A stretch of DNA of 64,000 nt from Centropus unirufus (GCA_013397695.1 VYZI01001033.1:24129-88128); one strand, 5' to 3'. Counted from the first letter of the stretch, positions 24,206 through 36,554 are shown. The notes: generated from the letters alone by a model not told the origin. Numbers and translations are program-made.

Positions 24206-24510
24206 AAAGAGGAGATGCGCAAATCCACAAGAGCTGAGGGTGATGATTGATGCCACTGCAAGGCCATCCTTGATTATCTTGGTAAGGACACAGTGCTCAG
24301 GAGAGGTTCCTGCAGGCTGGAAGAAAGCAGACATCCCTCCTGTCTTCAAGGAGAACAAGAAGGAGGATCCAGCAAACTCCAACCTGGTTGGTCCTAGCTC
24401 AACCCCTGTGAAGGTGATGGTTTCTGGTACATTTTGATCTATTTTCAGACATCTGAAGGAGGTGGTCAGGAGTAGTCAGTATGGGTTTACAGGGAGCAGT
24501 TCTGACACTC
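24206..24510 (+). mobile_element. CR1 LINE ORF2 (reverse transcriptase) fragment, plus orientation
   Basis: Translated on the plus strand, this piece shows the start of the CR1 reverse transcriptase: SGEVPAGWKKADIPPVFKEN, KKEDPAN, then STPVKVM. Later, after a frame change, it reads HLKEVV and SQYGFTGSS. CR1 proteins typically read GEVPxDWKKAxVxPIFKKGK, KEDPGNYRPVSLT, then HGFTKGKSC. The conserved RPVSLT motif is lost (NLVGPSS). It is the only coding-region CR1 piece recognised here; all others are 3' ends. Stops and frameshifts show it is dead. Confidence 0.85.
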
Positions 24511-26280
24511 CTCCTCCTCCTCAGAGACCCCAGGGTCATGAATTAAGTGTCTGACAGCCCTTGTTGCGTGAAGAATCTGGCAGAGACAAGTAATCAACAG
24601 CAAGCGAAGGGCTCCACTTTTGAACATCGCAAGAATCACAAATGAACTCATTGCTACAGTTTTCTTGACATCCATATTAACAAAACGCATTCTGAAAAGG
24701 CCAAGGCATTGAGTGCAAAGCACATGATGAGCTCCAATCTCCTTGTCCTCTTCTCCCCTTCCATTGCCCCTTTCTCCAGCCACTAGCCCAGCCTTTTTAG
24801 GCAAAGGACTGCGGAGTGAGTCTTCATCTGTCAGGTGTTTTGTTTGCTGACCAGTTTCTCCGATTCCCTTCCTCCCCTTTTTTTTCTCTCTTGTTGATTT
24901 GATGAGGATCTCTGTAGGATCTCTGCCCTCGAATCTAGCTCTCTCCTCACAAAACTTGTAGGGACACAATGATTGTGACCACTTTTTATGCTTTTGGAAA
25001 TAAAACCATCCAACAGGTTCTGATACGTAGACCATCACAAGGTCACCAGTGTTTTTCGCATCAAAAATAAATCTCAGTCAGGAAAAAATCAGGTGAGAAA
25101 GGGAAAAAACTCAGGTACATGCTCGATCTGCTAGAAATATCAGCTGATTTCTAATGCTGATGTAAGTGTTGAAACTTGCTGCACGCAGCCTGGGTGGGGT
25201 GTTCCCATCAACAGCAGCATGGAACTGTGCTGAAACAAGTGAAATTTCAAATACAGAACGTTTCCTGCTAAATTCCCCAAGCTTGAGAAATTAGCAGGAT
25301 GTAAGTTCCACTAAAAGTTGCTTTTTTTGTGCTTATGACAGAGAGAAATTGCAGCCCGCAGTGTCTTTGCTGAAAGGACTCCATTAGATCACTGTTAAAT
25401 GCTAATAATATATCATAATTATTTTTACAGGGTTAAGCTTGTCTCTTTCCTCATCCACCTGCCTTGCAGAGATAACCTCAAAAAATACCCTGAAGGACTG
25501 TTACCCTCCAACTCAAAGCTTTTTCCTAAACAATTCATTACACATAAAAGATCGGTGAGAATACAGAGATACAGCCCTTTCTCTCTCCAATTTACATCCT
25601 TAAGTAACTCCACTCAATGGCCAGTCAGACTCTGGAGTAATTTGATTTCTCTTGCACTATTACTATGCAAAGATATTCCGTGTACCAGTGGAAGGGCCGT
25701 TCGTTCTTCAGAACACATCTCCTTCGCCATGAGCTGCACAAACACTTGACCATACTTAAGGCATTGCCGGTCACCGTCGCGTCACATTTCTCACTTTAAA
25801 TATCCATTCCACCTCACGGTTTTCAAAACCCTGAGCCTTCATAGCGCTGAAAAATACTGAAAAATGAAGAATAACCCCCTCCCTGCTAAGAGGCTTCTGT
25901 ACGCGCAGGTGCTGTTGGCAATATTCAATGTTTATAGTTCATTTTCCTCTCACAAGCTGCGCCTGAAGTGAAGTTCTCAATGAATCTGTCAGGTCTAGTG
26001 GCAGCATCTGCTGCCTGACCTTTATGCGAGCGCGTTGGATGATTTCAGTTGTGCAGTTGAGCACCACGGCTGCACAAATACAGCAGAGCAGCTGCCTTGA
26101 GGAAGTCTTGAGGTTCGCTTTTTAGCTCTGCCTAAAAACGTGCTTCTGTAGGGCAACTCCTGCCACGTGTTGCACTTTGCTAAGGCGGGACACGGGTCTT
26201 ACAGCCTGCAGAGAAGGAGAAGGTGAATGGTCCGTCCCTAGGAACAAGCACGAGCAGCCAGACCTGGAAACACTGATCAG
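24511..26280. other. Putative intron; one long unsupported open frame
   Basis: On the minus strand, 25038-24487 is open for 183 codons. The peptide is rich in K, R, E and G (for example STREKKKGRKGIGE) and has no domain I know. It overlaps the CR1 fragment at its 3' end and has no clear promoter or splice context. The remaining unique DNA shows nothing recognisable. Confidence 0.35.
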
Positions 26281-26602
26281 AGAATCATGGAACGGTTTGG
26301 CTTGGAAGGGACCTCCAAGCCCATCCAGTTCCAACCCCTACCATGGGCAGGGACCTCTCCCATTGGATCAGGTTCCTCAAAGCCCCATCCAACCTGGCTT
26401 TGAATACCTCCAGGAATGAGGGATCCATCACATCTCTGGACAACCTGGGCCAAGGCCTCCCCACCCTCACCATGAAGAATTTCTTCCTAATGCCTGATCT
26501 CAGTTTGCCCTCTTTCAGCTTAAATCCATTTCCCCTCACCCTATCACTCCATCCCCTTGTAAAAAGACCTTCCCCAGCTTTTCTGTAGCCCCTGGAGGTA
26601 CT
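26281..26602 (-). mobile_element. CR1 LINE 3' fragment, minus orientation
   Basis: It begins GAATCATGGAACGGTTTGGC and TTGGAAGGGACCTCCAAGCC, continues with TTGGATCAGGTTCCTCAAAG, ACCATGAAGAATTTCTTCCT and CTTCCCCAGCTTTTCTGTAG. About 320 bp; the GTTCCTCAAAGCCCC variant differs from the CTCCAAGCCCC majority. Confidence 0.92.
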
Positions 26603-27261
26603 GAATCCCCTTCCTCACCCTGCTGGTCACATTTATCTGTTGCACTATGTCAATGTACAAATAGTTTCTATCTCCTCCCAGATTCCATCTCTGAAAATCC
26701 AGTGTTTTTCAAAAAGAAGAAAAAAAATTCCCACCTCACCCTGTTACTCATTTCCCCTAAAATACTGCCATTTGCACATGTGTGGTTATTGTTATTGTTG
26801 ATTACGCACGTAATGTTCCCTGGAGAGCACTACAGCATCTTCTGGTTTCATACAAAGAAGTCTGATTCACTCTCCTTGTGGAAATTTTCATATTATAATT
26901 AAGCTTGGCTTTCATTCAGAGGGTTTTTTGCAGTGAAGATTCATATGTGCTGGTGAGGTCATGTCACCGTTTAAAAGTTCCTGCAATGAAAGGAAGTCCA
27001 GAATGCAGATATGTGGCATTCGGTTAGATTATGTTAATTCTGTTTGAGAAAATGAGTATTTAGCATTCCGTGGTGTGCAAAGATATCATTTCACAGTGGC
27101 AGAGAAAGCCGTTGACCTTCACATGCAGGCAGAATAGTTATTCTGACCTGAACCAGTGCTGTTCTCTAAATAGCAATGGGGTCCGTAATGTTGGACGCTC
27201 GCTCCTGAAAGGTTCATGGATTTTGGTTGCTCTTGAGCTCAGGTCGAAGCTGTCGCACCTC
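26603..27261. other. Putative intron, nothing recognised
   Basis: AT-rich unique DNA with no repeat or exon-like segment noticed. Confidence 0.4.
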
Positions 27262-27817
27262 AGCAGCCAGCAGGACATGAACCAGCAATGCCAAGAAGGT
27301 CAATCATGTCCTGAGCTGCGTCCAGAGCAGTGGGACCAGCAGGGCCAGGGAGGGGATCCTGCCCCTCTGTGAGAACCCACCTGGAGCCCTGGGACCAATT
27401 TTGCAGTCCCCAGCATAAGAAGAACATGGATCTATTGGAACGGGTCCAGAGGCCACGGAGATGATCCGAGGAATGGAACACCTTCTACATGAGGAGAGGT
27501 CAAGAGAGTTCAGCCACAAGAAGACTCTGGGTTGGGCTTAGAGCAGCTCCCAGTACCTGAAAGGGGCTCCAGGAAAACTGGGGAGGGGCTCTGGATCAGG
27601 GAGGGCAGGGATAGGATGAGGGGGAATGGTTTTCAGCTGAAAGAGGGAGATGAGATCTTGGGAAAAAATGTTTTATCATGAGGGTGGGGAGGCCCTGGCC
27701 CAGGTTTCCCAGAGCAGTGGTGGCTGCCCCATCCCTGGAGGTGTTCAAGGCCAGGTTGGATGGGGCTTGGAGCCCCTGATCCAGTGGGAGGTGTCCCTGC
27801 CCATGGAAGGGAGATGG
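27262..27817 (+). mobile_element. CR1 LINE fragment (about 555 bp), plus orientation, 3' end lost
   Basis: It starts in upstream CR1 sequence (GCCAAGAAGGTCAATCATGT, GGGACCAGCAGGGCCAGGGA) and runs through CTGGAGCCCTGGGACCAATT, GGGATAGGATGAGGGGGAAT and GGAGGTGTCCCTGCCCATGG. It stops before the terminal AAGGTCCCTTCCAACC block and octamers. It faces the minus-orientation CR1 at 27931. Confidence 0.93.
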
Positions 27818-27930
27818 GAAATAGATGAGTGAAGACAAGTTGCTTTTTACTATTACTTTTTAAATTAAATAAGAAAAAAATCTCTCTTTCTAAATACACT
27901 TTACAATACAAGTTACAATCTTCCCCCCTC

Positions 27931-28060
27931 CAGGGATGGGGCAGCCACCACTGCTCTGGGCAACCTGGGCCAGGCCCTCCTCACCTTCATGGAAGAACAT
28001 TTTTTCCCAATATCTCATCTGAATCTCCCCTCTTCCAGCTGAAAACCATTACCCGGTTCT
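27931..28060 (-). mobile_element. CR1 LINE internal fragment, minus orientation
   Basis: It reads CTCCAGGGATGGGGCAGCCA, CTCTGGGCAACCTGGGCCAG, CATGGAAGAACATTTTTTCCC and CTCTTCCAGCTGAAAACCAT. It is bounded on both sides without a 3' terminus, and complements the part of the neighbouring plus copy at about 27625-27745. Confidence 0.9.
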
Positions 28061-30371
28061 TTCATCTCTCTGCTTACTCCAGAAGAGTTAACATGTATTA
28101 TTTCCTTTTCTTCTCCAACCACTTGAATAACATCTGCCCCCCTCATCGGCTTCCTAAAATAACCCCCCTTTGGCAGGTATAGAAAAGATCTTTCATTCTC
28201 TGCTGCAAAATAGCAGTCAGGTAATGAACTTGCAGCTCAGCCCAGCAAATATTTAATTTGGCAGGTGCTAAGTTTTAGCTCGTGATATCTCATCTTTGCA
28301 TTTGAACATCCCAGCCAGGTGATACATGCATAATGTAAAAAGTCAGAAGCAGACAGCGTCGTATTTAGAAAAAGGCTGCAGGTTGGGGTTTTTTTTTTTT
28401 GCCATCGAAAATTATTTCTGCTTAAAACATCAACCCAGAGTAATTGTATAGTTTGTTTAGAGTGACAGCTGAATTTTTCATGTATTTGCTGTCTTTTGAT
28501 GGCAGATAAGTGGGAAGGGAAATGCGCTCTCTGAAGGCTTTTATCAACGAAAATCACAGTCAGAAAATTGCACCATAGAGCACGGCAATATTTCCATACT
28601 TTACTGCACTTTCAGAGAGAAAACTGTCATTAGGGCTAACAGAGTGTCATGTAAAAAGAGACGTACAGATCCCTCATTGGGATGGAATTTTTTCCCCCTC
28701 ACTTGCAGGGGGTGGAAGGCCATTACAGCTGATTTTAAAGCATTGGGTTTTTCAGTGAATTGCAGCTCATATTTTAACAAGGGGGTAAAAAAAAATCCCT
28801 GCTGGCTCTGTAGGCTGCAATAAACCCCAGGATGGGACAGACTCACCCCGGGGAATCAATCCACCTGTATGACCCTTAAACAAAAGGGCCGATATCTTGA
28901 ACCAAAGAGGGAACAGAAAGGCATCTCTATGGTTTTCCTTTGCAGTACAGACATCCTTTGTTCCCAGAAGAGAGAGATCATTCCCCCTGATGCCCTTCAC
29001 GTGTCGTTTGTAGGGCAGATATTTCAGGAGAGCAACAGTAAAGGCAGCTGAGTGGCCACCATCTCCTGGGAAGACTGTCGGAAGGGCTCCTTGTTTGGTT
29101 TGGAGTCTTCTGGAGGGCAAAAGCACCTCAAGAGCACGTTGTAAGACTGGGGGGAAACAAGGTGTGAACTCCAGGCAAGTCTTGGTGGGCAATGACCAGG
29201 GCTGTGGCAGGAGCCCTGCACTCTGCCATTGCACCGACTCACGTTTCCTAAAGCTTAAAGAGCCCCAATTGCCTTCAGCTAAGCGTGAGCCCTGACTTGT
29301 GGTAAGACTATTACTATTTCTACTCCCAGGAATGAAATTCCCAACAAGCAGACCCCTGCAGAGTCGCAAGAGTCATCCCAGCAGCTGCGAAACCCTTTCA
29401 TCTCTCTATGACTCAGTCGTGCTGCTAATATTTCAATTATTTGCGAGCCTGGTAAACAAAGCTATTCTAGGATCCTTTCGAAGCAGCAGCCTCCTTCTGC
29501 AAAGGCCACCAGTTAGTCACGGCTTCGTTGGGCAGGAGCCTCTTCATCTTGGGGAGCATCTCAACCAGGTGCTTTCTCCGCACAGCCCTTGCTCCTTTTG
29601 CTCAGGACCATGACATCTCCCGAAATCCAGCACACAGGAGCCCCCAGGGCTCTTGTTTTCCCTCCCCATGGAGTATCACAATAATAAAAGCAGCCTCTGC
29701 CCAAAAGAGACTTCTCAGCAGAGTGGGGAAAAATAGCTGAGCCTTCTCTGCCATCCTGGCTTGGCAAGTGACAAGAAAAGTTGCACGTAGTTTGTTACAA
29801 CAAATTGTTTAGAAATTCAAAAAAACATCCCAAAACCATGCTTCTTCTGACCCAAACCACTGGCAGCACTAACACAGGTGCACCTTGAACGCACTTGCAG
29901 GGAAAACGTCAGTAAAAAAATGACGATGACTTCTAAAAACTCTCTCTCTTTTCCCCGATTATTCCAAATAGCTTGGAGCTGCAAAATTCTGTTCCAGGAT
30001 CTGCTGTTCCGGGAGGCTCCCCAAGGTAACACTGCAAATAATGAAAGTCCCGGTCCAAACCATCCACTTTGCAAGCACAGAGCAGGAACCCAGCTCTCCC
30101 CATCCAGAGATGCAGCCTGGCTCGTACAAGGTAGGGCTGTTCATCATCTGAATTGGTTGCACTAGGAAGATCGCACTTCTGGGATGTGGTATGGATGGGC
30201 TCCCAGACCTAAAGACTGTAATCAACAAAAGTTATGGCTAAAAATGAACAGAAAACCGCTAGGGGTGGGAAAGCTCTGGGGAGGAAGAATTGGCTTCACA
30301 GAGCATGCATCATGGAGGAAAAAAAAGGTTGTTTATAAGATCTTCCAGGTAGGAAATGAGGTCCCTGTGAT
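28061..30371. other. Putative intron, no recognised element
   Basis: Unique DNA. The minus-strand open frame at 29369-28767 (200 codons) is the longest in the window but lacks a known domain, has low-complexity basic/serine-rich composition and no splice support; it is taken as chance. Confidence 0.4.
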
Positions 30372-30568
30372 CCCTCAGTTTTATCCTGAGTGTGACGTGC
30401 ATGGCATGGAATCCTGGTCAGGTTGGGGTCACCTCTCCTGTCCGCCCCTCCCTGCAGGTGCCACCCTTTTCCTCTTTCCCTCACGGCTCCACCAGCTCGA
30501 GGACGGCCTTGGTTTGTGTAGAAATGAGTGTGAGCAGTGGCCTTTGTGCACCCCAGTGCCCTGTGTGA
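30372..30568 (+). repeat. Unclassified 197-bp dispersed repeat, arm 1 of an inverted pair
   Basis: The reverse complement of this segment occurs at 46958-47153 with roughly 94% identity by eye. Core landmarks are ATGGCATGGAATCCTGGTCA, CCCTCCCTGCAGGTGCCACC and AGCTCGAGGACGGCCTTGGT. Its composition is GC-rich relative to its surroundings. The similarity stops sharply at both ends. It is not CR1 or mariner as far as I can tell. It may be a piece of an LTR element or another low-copy repeat. Confidence 0.8.
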
Positions 30569-30871
30569 TCGCTTCGAGTGAGAAATACTGTCTGAAAAAC
30601 ACGCAGGTAACTTTCAGAAAATGAAGCCACTCCGATGAACCTGAGCTGAAGCAGAGAAAACTGATACTACTTTAACCTGAAGTAGAACATCATGGGTTTT
30701 TGTATAGTTCCATAGAAAAAAATCAGTTTGTTTGCAGAGTGTGATATCACCAGTGCTACATCACAGCCCAACTCTGCGTATGTTTGTGTGAAGGAGGTAT
30801 TGGAGGTATTTATTACCTTGGTTGGCTTGCTATAAGAAGGTGGGAGATCTAGATGATTGTAGAAAAATAGA

Positions 30872-31470
30872 ATTGTAGAATGGTTTGGGTTGGAAGGGAG
30901 CTCAAAGCCCATCCACTTCCAACCCCTGCCATGGGCATGGACACCTCCCACTGGATCAGGAGGCTCCAAGCCCCATCCAACCTGGGCTTGAACACCTCCA
31001 GGGATGGGGCAGCCACCACTGCTCTGGGCAACCTGGGCCAGGGCCTCCCCACACTCTCATCGTGAAGAATTACTTCCTATTCTCTAATCAAAATCTTCCC
31101 CCTGCCAATTTAAAGCCGTTCCCCCTCCTCCTATCACTCCAGGCCCTTGGAAAAAGCCCCTCCTCAGCTTTCTTGTAGGCTTACTTCAGCACTGGAAGCT
31201 GCTCTAAGGTCTTTTTGGAGCCATCTCTTCTCCAGGCTGAACAACCCCAGCTCTCCCAGCCTGGCCTCATAGCGGAGGGGCTCCAGCCCTGGGATCATCT
31301 TTGTGGATGTCCTCTAGACCCATTCCAACAGTTCCATGTCCTTCTTTTGCTGAGGATTCCAGAACCGGCCCCAGGGCTCCAGGTGGGGTCTCACAGGATC
31401 CCCTCCCTGGCCCTGCTGGTCCCACAGCTCTGGATGCAGCCCAGGACGCAGGTGGTTTCTGGGCCAACAG
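30872..31470 (-). mobile_element. CR1 LINE 3' fragment (about 600 bp), minus orientation
   Basis: It begins AGAATGGTTTGGGTTGGAAG and spans ACACCTCCCACTGGATCAGG, CTTCTCCAGGCTGAACAACC and CCAGGTGGGGTCTCACAGGA, ending around GGATGCAGCCCAGGACGCAG. One of the most complete copies here. Confidence 0.94.
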
Positions 31471-32482
31471 AATGATCAAACACAATGGTCTTGCAGAAAC
31501 CGCACTCTCACAGTATAAATAACCTCAAGATTAACAACTCATTTCACTTGAACTGAGAAGTGGTTTGAAATAAAGGCTCTGTCATTTCCCACGACTATCG
31601 TACTTCACAAACACCAGGAGCCCCTGAGATCCCCGAGACGCAGCTCCTTTCGTTACCCAGAAGCAAACACTGCTCTGGAAGCAATCAGTGGTCAGCAGAA
31701 CATAATAGCAGCTGACATTTCAGGTCAATATGAAAGCAATTCGGAGCCAGTCATTTTGGAAGCGCTCCAGTTTGTCACTTCATCGCTAACGAAGACAGTG
31801 TTGCAACATGTTTTGTTTCATATAAAAACCAGGATGGGATCATGGGAGAGTTATTTCACTCCCAACTGCACCCCCTCCATCCCTCTTTCCAAATGCAATT
31901 GTTCTATTTTTAAGAAGCTCGTTTGTTCTTCTGGGGGTTTCGCATCGAGTTGGCAGCTCACCCATCTGCCTCCCGCCGTGCTTAAAGAGATGTCCTGGTC
32001 CTGCAAGTCCCAAACACAACCCTGATGTTTCCACTCAGCTAACACACATCTGCAACGACAGCTTTCACTTCGGAGTGAAGCTGCTTTTGAAACAAGGACA
32101 ACCTCACCAGCCAGATTTCAGACGCATTTATAAAAAGAAAAATCCAGTTACCTCATCCAAGGTGCTGGGATGTTCATTGGTTAAGACGTTCCACCATGCA
32201 AGTAGTTTGATAGCCAGACCACACCAAGGAGGTTGAGAAGATGAGGCTGCCTGTAGCTCCCCCTTTACCCAGACTCTTACTGTGATCTCACAAGATTCCC
32301 AGCTCCAAAGAGATCCCACGGGGTCCCTCAGATCTGTGACGGAAATACCAGGAGAGGCACCTGCAGAAAACTGCTGCTTGTTCCATGTGAACAAGAGCAA
32401 GCAGGTAGCCGAATCACCATGTTAGAGAAAGTTTGCTTCAGGGTTTAAAAACCCCAGTTCTCGCAGGTGACTGAAGTGACTG
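31471..32482. other. Putative intron with two weak exon-like segments
   Basis: On the minus strand 32000-31962 (39 bp) has a good acceptor and a TGG|GTGAGC donor, and is phase-compatible between the candidate exons at 46318 and 20926. It is short, open in more than one frame, and not called. A frame ending at 32155 (LDE|GTAACT) has a poor acceptor and the wrong phase. Confidence 0.3.
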
Positions 32483-32700
32483 AGGGCAGGGATCGGATGA
32501 GGGGGGAATGGTTTTAAGCTGAAAGAGGGGAGATTGAGAGGAGATCCCGGGGAGAAATGTTTTGCTGTGAGGGTGGGGAGGCCCAGGTTGCCCAGAGAAG
32601 ATGTGGCTGCCCCATCCCTGGAGGTGTTGAAGACCAGGTTGGATGGGGCTTGGAGCCCCTGATCCAGTGGGAGGTGTCCGTTCCAACTCTCTGTGAGTCT
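32483..32700 (+). mobile_element. CR1 LINE 3' fragment, plus orientation, damaged 3' end
   Basis: It runs from GGGCAGGGATCGGATGAGGG through AGATCCCGGGGAGAAATGTT and GAGGTGTTGAAGACCAGGTT to GATCCAGTGGGAGGTGTCCG. It then jumps to TTCCAACTCTCTGTGAGTCT, so the CCATGGCAGGGG to CTTTGAGG block is deleted. Confidence 0.9.
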
Positions 32701-33680
32701 CTGACCCTGCTGAAGGGGGATCCAAGTGAACTCCAGCAAGGTGTCCTCACTCCACAGAGAAAAACACCCCTGTCCAGAGAGGACTGGCCGCTCCTACAGA
32801 ACTTGCCTGCAAGATCTGCCATCCCAGGTTCCTCCCTTGCTTCAAGACATTGCATCCCCAGAGCCCCTTCCCTCCAGCGAGCTAAGCCAGGCTTGCTGTG
32901 CCCCAGGCTCCTGGGAGCAATCCGCTATCAGAATTAGGTTGAGAGTTCCCTTATAAGCCTCGCGAAGGGAAAAGACCATCTTGTAATGGATTTAGTGTGT
33001 CCACAGAGCAGCCGACGCACAAGGCAGTGCGCTGGGAAGCTTTTAACCCATATTCCAGGTCTAAAGAGGGCAATTGCACCCACTCACAGAGAAAACTTCT
33101 CGCGGTTAACCAAGCTGTTAGAACTTTGTGGGTGTCATGTTGGTGAGCGCAGCCTGTGGGGTTTTGTCCCATATTAGCTGGAAGAGGCTACATTTGCATG
33201 GAAGACTCCAGCCTCCAGCTCTGCTCTACTTTGAGATGGTTTGCAGTCATTATTTTTTCAAGAGGTCAATTTTTAAAGAGGCACAAGAAAAAAAAAAAAA
33301 AACCTCTCTAAAAATAAACCAACTCCTGTGAAAAGGCTTGGCATTCCCCTGTCAGGTTTCAGCAGCGAGGAGAGAGAATGGTCTGCCTGGTGTTGGCTTC
33401 CAGCCACGAGGAAGTTCATATCTAATATAATCACGGCATATTAGAAAGAGTGGAGCAGATAAGAAGCCAAACGCAACTCCAAGCACAAAGCCCCCATTGA
33501 AAATGTGTTTTGACTTCAGAAGGGTGAGAGAAAAACAGGAGGATAGCATTACAGATTCAGGGCCCAGTGCCCCTCTCAGTTGCCCCATATTTACACCGAT
33601 TATACTCCAGAGCGGGTCCAAACTCTTCTTTGCTGTGAGAAAGGCAGGAGCTTAGCTTATATCAGCTGCAACATTCCTGA
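32701..33680. other. Putative intron, nothing recognised
   Basis: Unique DNA. A run of A occurs near 33288-33302. No exon-like segment noticed. Confidence 0.4.
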
Positions 33681-34290
33681 TTTCATAGAATCATGGAATG
33701 GTTTGGGTTGGAAGGGACCTCAAAGCCCATCCTGTTCCAACCCCCTGCCATGGGCAGGGACACCTCCCACTGGATCAGGGGCTCCAAGCCCCATCCAACC
33801 TCGCCTTGAACACCTCCAGGGATGGGGCAGCTCCCGCTCCTCTGGGCAACCTGGGCCAGGGCCTCCCCACCCTCACAGCAAAACATTTCTCCCCAAGATC
33901 TCACCTCAATCTCCGCTCTTTTAGCTTAAAACCATTCTCCCTCATCCTATCCTTGCAATCCATGATTCAGAGCCCCTCCCCAGCTTTCCTGGAGCCCCTT
34001 TCAGCACTGGAAGCTGCTCTAAGGTCTCCCAGGATCCTTCTCTTTTCCAGCCTGAACAACCCCAGCTCTCTCAGCCTGGCCTCATAGCAGAGGTTCTCCA
34101 GCGCTTGCATCATCCCTGTGGCCTCCTCTGGACTCGCTCCAACAGCTCCAGGTCCTTCCTGTGCTGAGGACTCCAGAATTGGACCCTGGGCTCCAGGTCT
34201 CACAGAGAGGAGCAGAAGGGCAGGATCCTCTCCCTGGCCCTGCTGGTCACGCTGCTCTGGATGCAGCCCAGGACACGGGTGGTTGACTGG
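33681..34290 (-). mobile_element. CR1 LINE 3' fragment (about 610 bp), minus orientation
   Basis: It begins CATAGAATCATGGAATGGTT and has all the usual blocks (GACACCTCCCACTGGATCAG, CTTGAACACCTCCAGGGATG, AGATCTCACCTCAATCTCCG, CAACCCCAGCTCTCTCAGCC, GGAGCAGAAGGGCAGGATCC). It ends near GATGCAGCCCAGGACACGGG. Low divergence from the window consensus suggests a relatively young copy. Confidence 0.95.
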
Positions 34291-36554
34291 ACTTTTCTGA
34301 AATTTCATCTCTTTTCTAATTACCATGCAGGGCACAGAGTGATTTTTGTCACATCCAGCCTTTTCCCATTTATGCTGAAGGTTAAAAGTGTCAAAATGGG
34401 TACCGAGTAACCAGCATTTTAAAAAAAATTTGTTTGTAGATACACAAGTCTGTTATTTCAGCGCCAATGAGAAAATAATGCTCTCTTTGTACTTGTTTCC
34501 TCTTGACAGACAGCTTAAATTAGGTTGCTGAATAACTTGGTACGTGGTACAACAGTAAACCTGTCACAAAAGCATGTTAATCAAAGCACAACCGATACTT
34601 GACATCCCCCGGTGAAAGGAATTTTTACAGTGTTTCATTAAAACTGAAAGGAGGATTAAGAGGCCTGCTCCTTGATTAATGTCTCTCTCTGACTGGGAGA
34701 TGTAATCCTATCTCTAACCTCAAATTACTGGAAAGAAAATTAAACCACCGCCAGCAGATCATTCCAAGCCCAGATGACACTGAGTACAAAAGGATTTGTT
34801 CCTTTACATTCTTTACCCAACCTGGAGAACTTTTGAGTAGCAAATGTTGCAGTGGGAGCTCCACCAGCCCTCCAGGTTCCGAGAAATGCTGTGGAAGAGC
34901 CGCTGAGCTCTACAGGGGTTGGATAAACATTGTGCATGCTTGGCTTTTAGTGTCAAAGAGGATGCGGGGAAATCCCTTGTGGCAAAGTAAATCAGATGGT
35001 TGAAAAAAAAAAATAAAGAAAATTCCACAGTTGCTGGAGGTTGGAAAGAAGGCATTGAACCAGCCTCGTGTCCCATACCAGGAGCGACAGTGAAATATTG
35101 TGGGCAGCACAGTGTGCTTCTCAAACACCTTCAGGCTTTGGGAAGAGATAAAATAGCCACGAGGAAACATAATGGGACGATTTCCGACAAGATAAACCCT
35201 TGCTCTCTTCTCCAGCAGGTGACAGGATTCCAGTCAGGAGCCCCTTTCTTCCTTGTGACTTACAGCAAGGGGTGAAGCAGGTTCTTCCACCCCACCTCCG
35301 TGCTCTCAAATCTGAAATAAGGAGGCCAGGAATTCAGTGCTGGGAGGACACGTTCCCAGCTGGTGCTGGGACTGTGGAGCTGTGCCAGGTTGTCCTGGCT
35401 CACCAGCCCCAAGCCCAGCCTGTGGGACGTTGCCTTCCAAAGCCTGGCATTACTTGTACCAGCAGCGCTTGGAAGGGGGGGAGTGCCCCAGGGAGGGGAC
35501 AAAAGAGGATAAAACTGGCACTAATTCCACCACCACACATGGCAAAGCCAGTATCGGGTCAGGGACCCAGCTGCAAACGCAGCCCCAGCCGCTTGCCAAG
35601 ATCCCTGTTTCACAACACTTGCTGCTCTCACTGAGTGGCAAAATCCTGCCTGGCAAAAATCCCAAGAAACCCAAACCAGCTGCACGTCCCTTTCAAACAA
35701 GATAAAACCAGGCCTAAATATTCCACCTCAGAAGCACCTGGCCACGTCTCCTTCCAACTGAGTTCTTGTTGCTTCCAAGAGCGAACTCCGAGGGGGTTTG
35801 TGCAGCAGCTCAGGCAGAAAATATTTGGCTTCTCCAAAGGCAGAACAAGACCAAACCACTTGTGACTCTGCAGTTTCAGCCACTTCTCCCTGGAAATGCT
35901 CTCTTCCTGCCCAGCCAGAGGGTTTATCTTCAGGAGCCAAAAGCTGAGCTGGAAGCTTATACTCCAAGAGCACCAAAATGCACAAGAGATGGACTCTCGA
36001 CAGATGCACCTCATATTTGTGTGCTCCAGTATTCCCCTCCAGACCATTACTCAGTGCCAGGAACTCCGTGCCGTTAAATAAGAGCTAGAACTTTTCTGAG
36101 TGCAACCACCATGCACTGCGACGTCGGCGACTCGCCTAAGGCGGCCTCACGTTTCACAAATCGTTCAGCTTTGATCTTCTCTTTGGTTGCCCTGGCTATT
36201 ATTTCCTCATTTTTCCCCTCCGCAAAGCACTGCTGTGTCTTGGAGGGATGTCACCCTCCTTGGAGGAGCTGCCATGGTGCTCTTGCCTGCCCAGTGGTGC
36301 TGTGAGACCGTATTGAAGTTGTGTTCAGTCATGGATACCTGGGAATTTTTGCTGGGATTTTAACATGGAGCTCTGGAAGATGGCCTAGCGCTAATTGTTT
36401 ATAATCAACATGACCCAGCAATGTGCACTTGTATCCCAGAAAACCAACAGTATCCTGGGCACCATCAGAAGAGTGAGCAGCAGGGCAAGGGAAGGGTTTC
36501 TGTCCTTCTAGTCCATTCTCATGAGATGTCAACTGGAGCCTTGTGAAATCATCA
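34291..36554. other. Putative intron, no recognised element
   Basis: AT-rich at first, then GC-richer from about 35200 to 36300, where many overlapping open frames appear on both strands. None carries a recognisable domain or a convincing pair of splice sites. Confidence 0.4.

Noticed and set aside
24487..25038. 183-codon minus-strand frame as a real gene
   Set aside because: No family signature, overlaps a CR1 fragment, no promoter or splice support; kept only as an observation.
28767..29369. 200-codon open frame on the minus strand
   Set aside because: Longest frame in the window, but no domain, no splice sites, low-complexity composition and an ordinary unique region; expected by chance in 64 kb.
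31962..32000. 39-bp minus-strand microexon candidate, phase-neutral
   Set aside because: Too short, and two frames are open; such pairs are common by chance.
32128..32400. Minus-strand frame ending LDE before a GTAACT donor at 32155
   Set aside because: The peptide looks plausible, but the acceptor is purine-rich and the out-phase (0) does not fit the next candidate exon.
35200..36100. Cluster of overlapping frames in GC-rich DNA as a multi-exon gene
   Set aside because: Frames are open on both strands at once, which is typical of GC-rich noncoding sequence; no domain or paired splice sites.
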